From the NCBI GenBank assembly GCA_038239485.1, contig JBBSET010000044.1:1-33139 (forward strand): DNA of 33,139 nucleotides, given 5' to 3'. The notes beneath the pieces are model-generated. The model ran no database searches and was not told where the DNA came from. It saw nothing but the letters and a program-made list of their open reading frames with translations. The DNA is from DASQEH01 sp038239485. Lineage in GTDB: Bacteria; Actinomycetota; Actinomycetes; Propionibacteriales; Nocardioidaceae. Position 1 is the stretch's first letter, and each line of letters opens with the position of its first letter. The translations under genes were made by a program, and so were the position numbers. Of this stretch, positions 23,325-31,194 are shown in pieces.

Positions 23325-25313
23325 ATGAGTGGGTCGCTTCGCGTGGCGGTGGCTGCCGTCGTGATGACGGCAGCGGTCGAGCTTGTCTCCACGGCGCTCG
23401 TCATCACAGCTCCGACGGACCGTGGCGTCTTGCTCCTCGGCGTTGCTGTCGTGCTTGGTACGGTGCCGGCCCTGGCCGGCCTCCGGGTCGCGCGGTCGCA
23501 CCGCGGCGGCATACTCGGCCCGTTGCTCGTGCTCCCCGGGTTGCTGGCCGACCTCATACTGCTGAGCGCGCTGCTGCCGTCAGACCCACCTGACAGCCTT
23601 GGCGGCTCAGGTGACGCGATCACCGTCGCTTTGCAGGGCGCGTGGGTCTTGGTCTACGTCGTCATCGCGCTTCCGCTGCTGTACTTCCCGAGCGGTCGTG
23701 TCGCGACGGGTTTCGGTCGATGGCTGGTCCGGCTGGTGCTGGCCGACGCCGTGGTCTTCATGACGGTCGCTGCGACCGCGCCCGGTCCGTTCCTGCCGCC
23801 GAATGAAGGCACGCCCCATGTGTTCGGTACGATGCCGGGCACTCTGGCGACGGTGCTCACCGTCATCAGCCTTCCTGGCCTTCTGCTGACGCTGATCGCG
23901 CTCACGATCCATCTGGTGCGCCAGTACCATTCGGGCGACGATGCGGATCGGCGCCGGTTCCGGTGGGCCTCCCTCGGTGCAGGCCTGCTGCCCGCGACGC
24001 TTCTGGCCACCTGGCTGAGCTACGCCGTCACGGGCAACGCCATCGTGGTTCTGGTCGCGGGGCTGACGACCGCCTACCTGGCTCTCCCGGTCCTGCTCGC
24101 GATCGGGGCGCTTCGGCCCGAGCTTCTCGACATCGACCATGTCATCGCCGGTACAGCCGCCCACGCGGTGTTGACGGCAGCTCTGCTCGCGGTCTACACA
24201 GCGGTCAACCTCGTCACCGGTCAGGTGTTCGTGCACCGGGCGCCGACGGTGGCGGTCGCGGCGACGGCGCTCTGCGCACTCCTCCTGGTTCCCGCCCGTG
24301 GCTGGATCCAGCAGCGAATAGACCGCTGGCTCTACCCGGCGCGCAAGGCGGCCTACGCGGCCATCGACGAGCTGTACCGCGACACGGTTCGCGCGAGGGC
24401 CCGGCCGGAGCAGCTGCAGACCCGGCTCCGCGAAGCGTTGCGTGAGGAGAGCGTGATCGTGGGGTATCGCAGTCCGGTGCACGGCGATCTGGTCGACGGG
24501 GCCGGCGTCACGTTGACCGCCCCCGACGGATGGCACCTGGTTCCCATGTCTCTCGGTGGTGAAAGCATCGGCGCCCTCGTCGCGCCGCCGACCAGCTCCG
24601 AAGGGCTCCTCCGTGATGTTGCCGCGCGCGCCTCGCCGCTCGTCGAGATGGTCCGCCTGCGCATCGACCTACGCCTGGCCATCCTCCAGGCGGACGAGAG
24701 CCGGGCGCGGATGCTCCGTGCCGGATACGAGGAACGCGTCCGACTCGAGCGGGACCTGCACGACGGGGCCCAGCAGCGGCTGGTATCGCTGGGCGTGGTG
24801 CTTCGCCTCACGCAGCGCCAGGCGGCTCGCGGAGACGTCGATGTCGTCGAGGTGGCGGGCATCTTGGACCAGGCCGTTGCCGAGTTGGGCACGACAGTCA
24901 GCGAGCTGCGCCAGCTCGCGCACGGCATCCGGCCTAGTTGTCTCGACGACGGCCTGCTCGCGGCCCTGTCCGGCCTCGTCAGCTCGACACCGGTCCCGAT
25001 CTCCCTGCACGTCGCGCCGATCGAGCTCGATCCCGACCTCGAGACCACCGCCTACTACGTCGCCGCGGAGGCGATCACCAATGCCGTGAAGCACGCCGAT
25101 GCTCAGCACATCGCACTGGATGTGAGTGCAGCCGGTGGCGAGCTGTATGTGCGGGTCACCGATGACGGCAGCGGCAGCGCGGCGGTACGGGAGGGCTCGG
25201 GACTGGCTGGTCTGTCCGATCGGGTCGGAGCCCAGGGTGGGCGACTGGCTGTCAGCAGCCGCCGTGGCGTGGGCACCGTCGTCGAGGCGGTCATGCCGTG
25301 CGCATCGTCATAG
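23325..25313 (+). CDS. Membrane sensor histidine kinase, NarL/LiaS (HisKA_3) type
   Basis: The 662-residue kinase has about ten membrane helices in residues 5-320 with no large extracellular domain. A GAF-like cytoplasmic stretch (about 335-455) and a HisKA_3 dimerisation helix ERVRLERDLHDGAQQRLVSLG follow, with the phospho-accepting His479. The HATPase domain shows AAEAITNAVKHA (N box), VTDDGSGS (G1) and GLAGLSDRVGAQGGRLAV (G2). It matches actinobacterial kinases that sense membrane or redox conditions, but the signal is unknown. ATG 23325 is chosen because membrane helix 1 begins directly after it; in-frame starts at 23214 and 23289 add Arg-rich leader sequence. The response regulator gene overlaps its 3' end by 16 bp, so they form one operon. 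Confidence 0.88.
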   Translation: MSGSLRVAVAAVVMTAAVELVSTALVITAPTDRGVLLLGVAVVLGTVPALAGLRVARSHRGGILGPLLVLPGLLADLILLSALLPSDPPDSLGGSGDAITVALQGAWVLVYVVIALPLLYFPSGRVATGFGRWLVRLVLADAVVFMTVAATAPGPFLPPNEGTPHVFGTMPGTLATVLTVISLPGLLLTLIALTIHLVRQYHSGDDADRRRFRWASLGAGLLPATLLATWLSYAVTGNAIVVLVAGLTTAYLALPVLLAIGALRPELLDIDHVIAGTAAHAVLTAALLAVYTAVNLVTGQVFVHRAPTVAVAATALCALLLVPARGWIQQRIDRWLYPARKAAYAAIDELYRDTVRARARPEQLQTRLREALREESVIVGYRSPVHGDLVDGAGVTLTAPDGWHLVPMSLGGESIGALVAPPTSSEGLLRDVAARASPLVEMVRLRIDLRLAILQADESRARMLRAGYEERVRLERDLHDGAQQRLVSLGVVLRLTQRQAARGDVDVVEVAGILDQAVAELGTTVSELRQLAHGIRPSCLDDGLLAALSGLVSSTPVPISLHVAPIELDPDLETTAYYVAAEAITNAVKHADAQHIALDVSAAGGELYVRVTDDGSGSAAVREGSGLAGLSDRVGAQGGRLAVSSRRGVGTVVEAVMPCASS

Positions 25314-25942
25314 CCGAGGACTCGACGCTGCTGCGCCAAGGTCTCGCCGCGCTGTTGACCGACGCCGGGCACCGGATCGTCGCGCAGGTTCCCGACGCCG
25401 TCAGCCTCGTCACCGCGGTCCACGAGCACCACCCGGACCTGGCCCTGATCGACGTACGCATGCCGCCGGACAACACCGACGACGGAGCCCGCGCCGCCAA
25501 GCAGCTCCGCGGACAGCTGCCCGACCTCGCGATCGTGCTGCTCTCCCAGCACATCGAGACCTCGCACTCCGTCGACCTCGTCAGCAGCGGGAGCTTCGGG
25601 TACCTCCTCAAGGACCGTGTGCTGGACCTCGACGACTTCCTCGACGCCCTACGACGTGTCGCGGCCGGCGGGTCAGCGCTCGACCCAGAGGTCGTTTCGC
25701 GGCTGATCGGCGCCCGCCGCCAACAGCCTTCGATAGCTTCGCTCACCAGCCGCGAACGCGACGTTCTCGCCCTGATGGCCGAAGGCCGCACCAATCTCGG
25801 CATCGCCAGGCGTCTGTCAGTCAGCGCCAGGACGGTCGAGGCGCACGTGGCCAACATCTTGCTCAAGCTCGGGTTGGACAGCTCCGAGGAGGATCACCGG
25901 CGAGTTCTTGCAGTCCTGAAGTTCCTCGGGCAGAGCCAGTAG
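25298..25942 (+). CDS. NarL/LuxR-family response regulator
   Basis: This 214-residue regulator has a receiver domain (1-120) with the acidic pair in VIAEDS (Glu7, Asp8), phospho-acceptor Asp52 in ALIDVRMPP, and the conserved Lys in GYLLKD. The LuxR-type helix-turn-helix (about 147-205) reads SLTSRERDVLALMAEGRTNLGIARRLSVSARTVEAHVANILLKLGL. It would be phosphorylated by the kinase encoded just upstream and bind DNA as a dimer. The GTG start at 25298 lies inside the kinase gene end. A 6-bp hairpin overlaps its stop codon. The divergent membrane protein at 22440 is a possible target. Confidence 0.92.
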   Translation: MRIVIAEDSTLLRQGLAALLTDAGHRIVAQVPDAVSLVTAVHEHHPDLALIDVRMPPDNTDDGARAAKQLRGQLPDLAIVLLSQHIETSHSVDLVSSGSFGYLLKDRVLDLDDFLDALRRVAAGGSALDPEVVSRLIGARRQQPSIASLTSRERDVLALMAEGRTNLGIARRLSVSARTVEAHVANILLKLGLDSSEEDHRRVLAVLKFLGQSQ

Positions 25943-25958
25943 CGGATCGGTGCCGCTA
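25940..25958 (+). terminator. Hairpin TAGCGG-N7-CCGCTA at the response regulator stop
   Basis: A perfect 6-bp inverted repeat begins with the TAG stop codon of the regulator gene and has a 7-base loop. It is placed as a terminator between two convergent operons (regulator and sigma/anti-sigma). There is no T-run. Confidence 0.35.
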
Positions 25959-26096
25959 CGGCGTGAGGAGTGCAGCATGGTGTGGGAACCGCGACGCAAC
26001 GGGCTCCGGCTCAGCTGGACCGCGTCTGGTGCTGGTGTCGAGGGGCGGCGATCCGGTGCGACCCGAAGGTCTGAGTCCTTGCGAGGGTTGACGCTG

Positions 26097-26342
26097 TCAG
26101 CTCGCCCAGTCGCGGAACGCCCGGCGGATGTTGGAAAGGCCATGGACTGAAAGGCGCTCCACACCCAGGCTGCCGAGGAGGCTGATCGTCTGACGAAACT
26201 GCTGGAGGTAGTTGGCGCACCCCGAACAGTGGGCGATGTGCTGCTCGAAGCGGGTCTGAGTCTCGGCGTCGAGCTCGTCGTCGAGATAGGCGGTCACGAG
26301 CTCCACGAGCTCCTGGCAGGGCAGGTCGTCCAGCTCAGGCAT
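26097..26342 (-). CDS. Zinc-finger anti-sigma factor
   Basis: The 81-residue protein is a ZAS-domain anti-sigma factor. It carries the H-x3-C-x2-C zinc motif as HIAHCSGC (about 46-53, with the His, Cys and Cys ligands), preceded by the usual LVELVTAYLDDELDAETQTRFEQHI helix. There is no membrane segment, so it is a soluble cytoplasmic type that could sense redox through the zinc cysteines. The ATG at 26342 lies within the sigma gene end (8-nt overlap, ATGCCTGA); a start at 26375 is possible but would overlap far more. Translational coupling to the sigma gene is clear. It would sequester the sigma factor encoded upstream. Confidence 0.85.
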   Translation of the reverse strand: MPELDDLPCQELVELVTAYLDDELDAETQTRFEQHIAHCSGCANYLQQFRQTISLLGSLGVERLSVHGLSNIRRAFRDWAS

Positions 26343-27018
26343 CGCGACCACCGCCGCGTCCCGGTTCACCGGCAAGGTACCCGTCGAGCAGCTCTCGCAG
26401 CCGCGCGCGGCCTCGGTGCAGCAGCACGCGCTGGTTGGCGGCTGAGACGTCGAGCATCTGGCACACCTCGCCGGCCGAGTGGCCGTGCACGTCCCGCAAT
26501 GTCACCACGATGCGCTGCCGCTGCGGCAACGACGCCAACGCCGCACCCAAAATCATCCGGACCTCACCGGCCAGCACGCTCACTTCCGAGGAGGCCGTCG
26601 ACGCTGACGACTGCCAGGGCACAGGACCGCCACCCGGCTTCCAATGCCCCGGGTGCGGGTCGTCGCGGCCGCGAAAGTCGGCCGGGTCGACGCTGCGCGC
26701 GAGATCATCATCGACCGGTTGGAGGCTCGTCCACGGCACCGTGCGGCTCTCCAGCACCCCGCGCTTCTTGGCGGTGTTGACCAGGATGCGGTATACCCAC
26801 GTTCGCAAGGTCGAGCGGCCCTCGAACCTGTCGATGCCCTGCAGGACTGCGAGCCAGGTGTCCTGCACGACCTCCTCGGCGGAGGCGTCGCTGGAGACGA
26901 ACGATCTCGCCAACCGCAGCATCGAGCGGGACCAGGTGGTGAGGACATGCTCGAACGCGGACTCGTCACGGGCCCGCAGGGCATCGACCAACAAGGCGTC
27001 GGTCGCCCAGATATGCAC
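26335..27018 (-). CDS. ECF RNA polymerase sigma factor
   Basis: This 227-residue protein is an extracytoplasmic-function sigma factor. Sigma region 2 is seen at 8-85, with SSDASAEEVVQDTWLAVLQGIDRFEGRSTLRTWVYRILVNTAK. Region 4 is at about 160-212, with LASLPQRQRIVVTLRDVHGHSAGEVCQMLDVSAANQRVLLHRGRARLR. The linker (about 90-150) is unusually long and acidic/proline-rich. The start at 27018 is a GTG. It directs polymerase to a small regulon and is controlled by the anti-sigma factor encoded in overlap downstream. It is convergent with the two-component operon. I cannot name the target promoter. Confidence 0.9.
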   Translation of the reverse strand: MHIWATDALLVDALRARDESAFEHVLTTWSRSMLRLARSFVSSDASAEEVVQDTWLAVLQGIDRFEGRSTLRTWVYRILVNTAKKRGVLESRTVPWTSLQPVDDDLARSVDPADFRGRDDPHPGHWKPGGGPVPWQSSASTASSEVSVLAGEVRMILGAALASLPQRQRIVVTLRDVHGHSAGEVCQMLDVSAANQRVLLHRGRARLRELLDGYLAGEPGRGGGRDA

Positions 27019-27084
27019 CGGGCGAGCCTAGCCCTGAGAACGGCTTGCCGGGAGGGAGAGGGGTTGGCACCCAGCCGGCCGATG

Positions 27085-29013
27085 TCAGAGCAGCTCGGCA
27101 TCTTGTTCGACGCACAGCAGAGCAGGACCGTCGGCCGCAAAGAGCGTGCGCATCGCGGCGTCCAGGTCCTCACGCCTGTCGACGCTGATCCCCGTGGCGC
27201 CGCAAAGCCTGGCGTACGCGGCCCAGTCGGGGTTGACCAGGCTGGTATGCCAGACCGGGAAGTCTCCGGCCAGCTGTTCCTTGCTGATCTTGCCGAGGGC
27301 ATTGTTGTTGAGCAGGACGTGCTTGATCGAAATGCCGTACTTGACTGCCGTCGTGAGCTCCATCGCGTACTGCCCGAAGCCCCCGTCGCCGGTCACCGCG
27401 ACGATGGGACGGTCCGGGAAGGCGGCGTGCGCGCCGATGGCGGCTGGGTAGCCGAACCCGATCGACCCGAGGTACCCCGACATCAGGACCGGTTGGCCCT
27501 TGGACTCGAGGTAGCGACCCAAGGAGTACGCATGGTTGCCCACATCGACCGCCACGATGGCATCTGCGGGAAGGTGCTCGGACAGTGACGCGAAGACGGC
27601 CGCGGCGGAGACTCCCTTGCCGCGATCGTCGGCCACTCGCCTGGCCTTCTCCGCACGCCAGATCGCCCATCGCTCAGCGATATCGGGACGCTGGTCGTCC
27701 GCGGCAACGTCGGTGAGGAGGTCGGTGAGCTCCGTCAAGGCGAGCTGCGCGCCGGCCAGGACGTCGACCGTCACCGGGTCGAAGCGCCCCATAGCGGCTG
27801 GGTCGTCGTCGATCTGCACGATGGCCTTGTAGGCCGCGATGCCGGTGTGGTTGGAGAAGGATGCGCCGACGACGAGCAGGAGGTCGGACTCGTTCATCAG
27901 CCAGCTCGCCACCGGAGTGCCACTTCTACCGAGGACGCCCGCGCCCAGCGGATGGCTGTCGGGGACGAGACCCTTCGCCTTGAACGTCGTCAGGACCGGG
28001 GCGCGGAGGCGCTCGGCCAACCGCCGCACTGCCTCCTCGGCACCTCGGGCGCCGTGGCCCGCGATGATCACGGGTCGCCGAGCCGTGCTGAGCAGGGCAT
28101 GCGCCCGAGCCAGCGCACCGGTGTCTGGCCGGATCTGACGAGCCGACAGCCGCCCGGTCGGAGTCGAGGCCGGGGCATCGGAGGGCAGGACCTGTACCTC
28201 GTCCGGGAGGACGAGATGGGCGACACCGCGCTTGTCGATCGAATGCTTGACGGCCAGAGCGGCGATCTCGCCGTGAGGACTGCCGGCGCTCAGGGTGACC
28301 GTCGAGACCGCGACATCGCGGAACACCCCTGACAGGTCGAGATCCTGGAACGCGCCGCGGCCGATGACGCTGGAGGGAACCTGCCCGGAGATCGCGACGA
28401 CGGGGGACTGGTCCAGCTTGGCGTCGTACAGGCCGGTGAGCAGGTTCGTCGATCCGGGACCAGCGATCGCGAAGCAGGCTGCGGGTCGGCCCGTGAGCTT
28501 GCCGTAGGCGCTTGCTGCGAACGCCGCCGCACCCTCGTGACGAATGCCGACGTAGGTCAGGTCGCCCCGCTCCTCGGCTCGACGCATGGCGTCCGCGAAC
28601 CCCAGATTCGAGTGCCCGACCATGCCGAAGACGTGAGTGACACCGTGCGCGACGAGGGTCTCCACGAGGACGTCGGCGACTGTTCGGGTCGGTGCCGGGG
28701 GGCCGGGCAGCCTGACGAACACCCCGTCGGCTCGCTCCTCGATCAAGAACGGGACGACTGCGTCGGAGAAGCCCTCGGGGGGCTGCCCCGTGAGGGGGTC
28801 GTAGTCGTAGCCGTGCCACGGGCAGCGGAGCATCCCCTTCTCGATCGACCCTTCGCCGATCGGGCCACCCTGGTGTGGACATCGGTTCTCCAGGGCTCCG
28901 AGCAGTCCATTGCATCGGGTCAGCGCGACGCTGTGGCCCGCCACGACGACACTTCTCACCCGGCCGTCATCCGGGACGTCGATGGGAGCTACCCGGTGCC
29001 ATCCGTCAGGCAT
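27085..29013 (-). CDS. Rieske [2Fe-2S] domain fused to a thiamine-diphosphate enzyme (POX/acetolactate-synthase-like)
   Basis: The 642-residue protein has two parts. Residues 4-105 form a Rieske domain with CPH (Cys45, His47) and CPWHG (Cys64, His67), the complete ligand set for a [2Fe-2S] cluster. Residues 108-642 form a ThDP enzyme of the pyruvate oxidase/acetolactate synthase family. The catalytic Glu160 is in IRHEGAAAFAAS, the central domain spans about 295-435, and the pyrimidine/diphosphate region carries TGDGG (541-545) with Asn570 about 25 residues later. ATG 29013 is preceded by GAGGAGG with six-base spacing. The donor acid is unknown. A redox link from cofactor to cluster is inference. 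It is divergent from an unrecognised gene, with a shared inverted repeat between. Confidence 0.9.
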   Translation of the reverse strand: MPDGWHRVAPIDVPDDGRVRSVVVAGHSVALTRCNGLLGALENRCPHQGGPIGEGSIEKGMLRCPWHGYDYDPLTGQPPEGFSDAVVPFLIEERADGVFVRLPGPPAPTRTVADVLVETLVAHGVTHVFGMVGHSNLGFADAMRRAEERGDLTYVGIRHEGAAAFAASAYGKLTGRPAACFAIAGPGSTNLLTGLYDAKLDQSPVVAISGQVPSSVIGRGAFQDLDLSGVFRDVAVSTVTLSAGSPHGEIAALAVKHSIDKRGVAHLVLPDEVQVLPSDAPASTPTGRLSARQIRPDTGALARAHALLSTARRPVIIAGHGARGAEEAVRRLAERLRAPVLTTFKAKGLVPDSHPLGAGVLGRSGTPVASWLMNESDLLLVVGASFSNHTGIAAYKAIVQIDDDPAAMGRFDPVTVDVLAGAQLALTELTDLLTDVAADDQRPDIAERWAIWRAEKARRVADDRGKGVSAAAVFASLSEHLPADAIVAVDVGNHAYSLGRYLESKGQPVLMSGYLGSIGFGYPAAIGAHAAFPDRPIVAVTGDGGFGQYAMELTTAVKYGISIKHVLLNNNALGKISKEQLAGDFPVWHTSLVNPDWAAYARLCGATGISVDRREDLDAAMRTLFAADGPALLCVEQDAELL

Positions 29014-29073
29014 GTAACGCCTCCTCGTTTCGGGACACTTATGACTCAGTGCCACGATGTGCCGAGGCGTTAC
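29014..29073. promoter_or_regulatory. Inverted repeat GTAACGCCTC...GAGGCGTTAC in the divergent gap
   Basis: GTAACGCCTC (29014-29023) and its exact reverse complement GAGGCGTTAC (29064-29073) sit next to the ribosome-binding sites of the two divergent genes, whose starts are 73 bp apart. Each arm reads GAGGCGTTAC toward its own gene. They could be two promoter or operator elements under common control. On the Rieske side the arm overlaps the Shine-Dalgarno. A close copy, GAGGCGTAAC, lies at 29772-29781, 30 bp before the antiporter gene. Confidence 0.5.
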
Positions 29074-29086
29074 AGAGGAGACAGCG

Positions 29087-29722
29087 ATGGACCAGCACAC
29101 GCTCACGTCGACGCGTCGGAGCCTTCACGGGGTCGCGGAGTACGTGCTCGCCGGCCCGCAGTTCGCCCGCAGCGGAGACATTCGGTTGCGGGTGACCGCT
29201 AGCGGAATCTCGACGGTGGCCGAGCCGTCCCTCCTGATCGAAGCCGACGCTCTGGTCGCGCCGGGCGGGCGCCTGGCGCTCAGCGGAACCATCGCCTCCC
29301 TGGCATCGCGCGCCGGAGTCGAGGCACGCGACCTGCGGGACGTGTATGCCGCTGGGCCGACGATCGGCCTTGACGATGCCATTGCCGTCGACCTCGAGGC
29401 GGCCGACATGATGATGGGGGCGTTCGCGCGGGGTGACGCGGCCATGCGGTTGTTCGGTTCAGGTGAGGAGCCGGTGCTGTGGCCGGAGCACTTCGATGTC
29501 GGCATAGCGGTGGACGAGGTCAACTACGGTGTCTCGCCCGGCGACGACCGCACGCCTGAGCCGTATGCCTATGTGGGGCCGTGGACGGCTCGCGAAGGGA
29601 CGTTCTGGAATGCCGACTTCGGCGCCTATCAGCTGATGCGAGACCTGCCGGCCCGTGACGATGTGCTGGCCTTCTTCGCCGAGGGCGCCCGACGGGCCGT
29701 TGATGACCCGGTCGCCGGTTGA
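29087..29722 (+). CDS. Unrecognised 211-residue protein divergent from the Rieske-ThDP gene
   Basis: I do not recognise a characterised family. The N-terminal half is a mixed beta/alpha region (GDIRLRVTASGISTVAEPSLLIEAD, ALSGTIASLASRAGVEARDL). The C-terminal half carries a distinctive stretch: EEPVLWPEHFDVGIAVDEVNYGVSPGDD, then EPYAYVGPW and FWNADFGAYQLMRDL (about 126-185). Its Trp/Pro/Gly-rich motifs look conserved and suggest an enzyme or ligand-binding fold. There is no signal peptide or membrane helix. The ATG at 29087 has AGAGGAG six bases upstream; a longer frame at 29057 has no such site. The shared gap with the Rieske-ThDP gene suggests co-regulation. Confidence 0.7.
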   Translation: MDQHTLTSTRRSLHGVAEYVLAGPQFARSGDIRLRVTASGISTVAEPSLLIEADALVAPGGRLALSGTIASLASRAGVEARDLRDVYAAGPTIGLDDAIAVDLEAADMMMGAFARGDAAMRLFGSGEEPVLWPEHFDVGIAVDEVNYGVSPGDDRTPEPYAYVGPWTAREGTFWNADFGAYQLMRDLPARDDVLAFFAEGARRAVDDPVAG

Positions 29723-29771
29723 AGGCGCTCGCTCCTCACCGCTGGCTCCTGGAAGCCCCCCTCGAGTTGAG

Positions 29772-29781
29772 GAGGCGTAAC
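29772..29781 (+). promoter_or_regulatory. Third GAGGCGTAAC copy before the antiporter gene
   Basis: This decamer differs by one base from the arms at 29014 and 29064 and lies 30 bp before the antiporter ATG in the 88-bp gap after the unrecognised gene. It may mark the same regulator or sigma factor, but part of it (GGAGG) resembles a Shine-Dalgarno, so chance similarity is possible. Confidence 0.3.
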
Positions 29782-29810
29782 GGATCTCCTCACGGCGACA
29801 CTGAGGTCGT

Positions 29811-31007
29811 ATGCCCGACGTCGACTTCGCCAACCTGCTCGGTGTGCTTGTCATCGCTTTGCTGGCTCCGCTGGTGCTGGGCTTCGCACAGCGGCTGAAG
29901 GTCCCGGCTGTCGTGCTCGAGATCGTGCTCGGAGTCATCGTCGGCCCGTCGGCTCTCGGGTGGCTCGAGCCCGACCTCTCGGTCCAGATCGTCGCGCTCC
30001 TCGGCCTGGCGATGCTGCTCTTCCTGGCCGGCCTCGAGGTGGACGTCCGGGCGCTCGGCGGGGGACTACTGCCGCTCGCGATGGGCGGCTTCGCCTTGTC
30101 TCTGCTGATCGGCTGGGGTGCGGGCCTCTCACTGTCGGCCGTCGGCTGGGTCATGGACCCCTTGCTGCTCGCGGTGACGGTGTCCGCAACCTCGCTGGGG
30201 CTGGTGGTCGCGGTACTCAAGGACAGCGGACGACTGGAGACGCCGTTGGGGCAGACGAGCCTCGCCGCCTCGTCCCTGGCCGACTTCGCGGCGGTCCTCC
30301 TGCTCTCGCTACTCTTCTCCGCCGACGGCAAGAGCACCGGTTCGCGGTTGCTGCTGTTCAGTCTGTTCGCCGGGGCCGTGGGTATCGTCGCCGTGGCCGG
30401 CGCCACCACCGCGCGCAACGTGCGGCTCGGGGGCGTGCTGGTACGGCTACAGGACTCCACGGCGGAGATCCGGGTGCGAGCGGCGATGGTGCTGATGATC
30501 GCCTTCGCGGTGATGGCCGAGAAGCTCGGTCTGGAGAGCATCCTGGGTGCCTTCCTCGCCGGGGTGGCCGTGGCCATGATCGACCGCGACTCGTCGAGCC
30601 ATCCGACCTTCCGGGTCAAGCTCGACGCGATCGGCTATGGCTTCTTGATCCCGGTCTTCTTCATCGCAAGCGGCATGCGGCTCGATGTCTCGGCTCTCGT
30701 GCACTCGCCCGAACAGCTCCTGCGACTCCCGGTGTATGTGCTCGTCCTGCTGCTGGCTCGCGGCCTACCGGCCCTGCTCTACATCAAACGGCTCGGCCCG
30801 ACGGGCTCCGTCGCCGCTGGACTGCTTCAGGCAACCAGCCTGCCCTTCATTGTGGCGGCCACACAGATCGGCACCATAACGGGACGAATGAGCCCCGAGA
30901 CGGCCACCGGCCTGGTGTGCGCAGGACTGGTGTCGGTGTTGGTCTTCCCTGCGGTGGCTGTCGCGTTGACCGCAGACGAAGCCTCCGCAGCACCTGTCAC
31001 AGGCTGA
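29811..31007 (+). CDS. Kef-type cation:proton antiporter (CPA2 family)
   Basis: This 398-residue protein is a membrane antiporter with the CPA2 core of about 12 helices. The LVLGFAQRLKVPAVVLEIVLGVIVGPSALGWL entry, LLFLAGLEVDVRAL after helix 3 (about 62-80), and FLIPVFFIASGMRLDV (about 282-298) are typical. There is no C-terminal TrkA-N or TrkA-C regulatory domain, so it is a short type. It would exchange K+ or Na+ for protons across the cytoplasmic membrane. It follows the unrecognised 29087 gene by 88 bp on the same strand and may share its transcript or have its own promoter at the GAGGCGTAAC element. Confidence 0.88.
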   Translation: MPDVDFANLLGVLVIALLAPLVLGFAQRLKVPAVVLEIVLGVIVGPSALGWLEPDLSVQIVALLGLAMLLFLAGLEVDVRALGGGLLPLAMGGFALSLLIGWGAGLSLSAVGWVMDPLLLAVTVSATSLGLVVAVLKDSGRLETPLGQTSLAASSLADFAAVLLLSLLFSADGKSTGSRLLLFSLFAGAVGIVAVAGATTARNVRLGGVLVRLQDSTAEIRVRAAMVLMIAFAVMAEKLGLESILGAFLAGVAVAMIDRDSSSHPTFRVKLDAIGYGFLIPVFFIASGMRLDVSALVHSPEQLLRLPVYVLVLLLARGLPALLYIKRLGPTGSVAAGLLQATSLPFIVAATQIGTITGRMSPETATGLVCAGLVSVLVFPAVAVALTADEASAAPVTG

Positions 31008-31157
31008 CATCAGACCAGTCGAGCGATGCGACTCGACGGGGGGTGCCCTGTCACGACCGACCGGGTTGGTCATGGGGTCGCCCTCTTCGGTGATATCGGC
31101 TGGAATCGCTCGTGCAGGATCCGCAGCGCAATCGGACCTTCAACACCGACGACGTAG

Positions 31158-31194
31158 TTGACATCCGTGCGGTTACACGGTAAACAATGGTGTT
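31158..31194 (+). promoter_or_regulatory. Promoter and operator of the ArsR gene (leaderless transcript predicted)
   Basis: A perfect TTGACA -35 lies at 31158-31163 and a weaker -10, TAAACA (31181-31186), follows at 17 bp. Transcription would begin within a few bases of the ATG at 31195, and no ribosome-binding site is visible, so the message is probably leaderless. Between the boxes TTAC-ACG-GTAA (31173-31183) is an inverted repeat, as expected for ArsR-family autorepression. Confidence 0.55.

Noticed and set aside
25977..26150. 57-codon frame after GAGGAG, between the regulator and anti-sigma genes
   Set aside because: It overlaps the anti-sigma 3' end antisense and its translation is Arg/Gly/Ser-rich; the GAGGAG may be chance.
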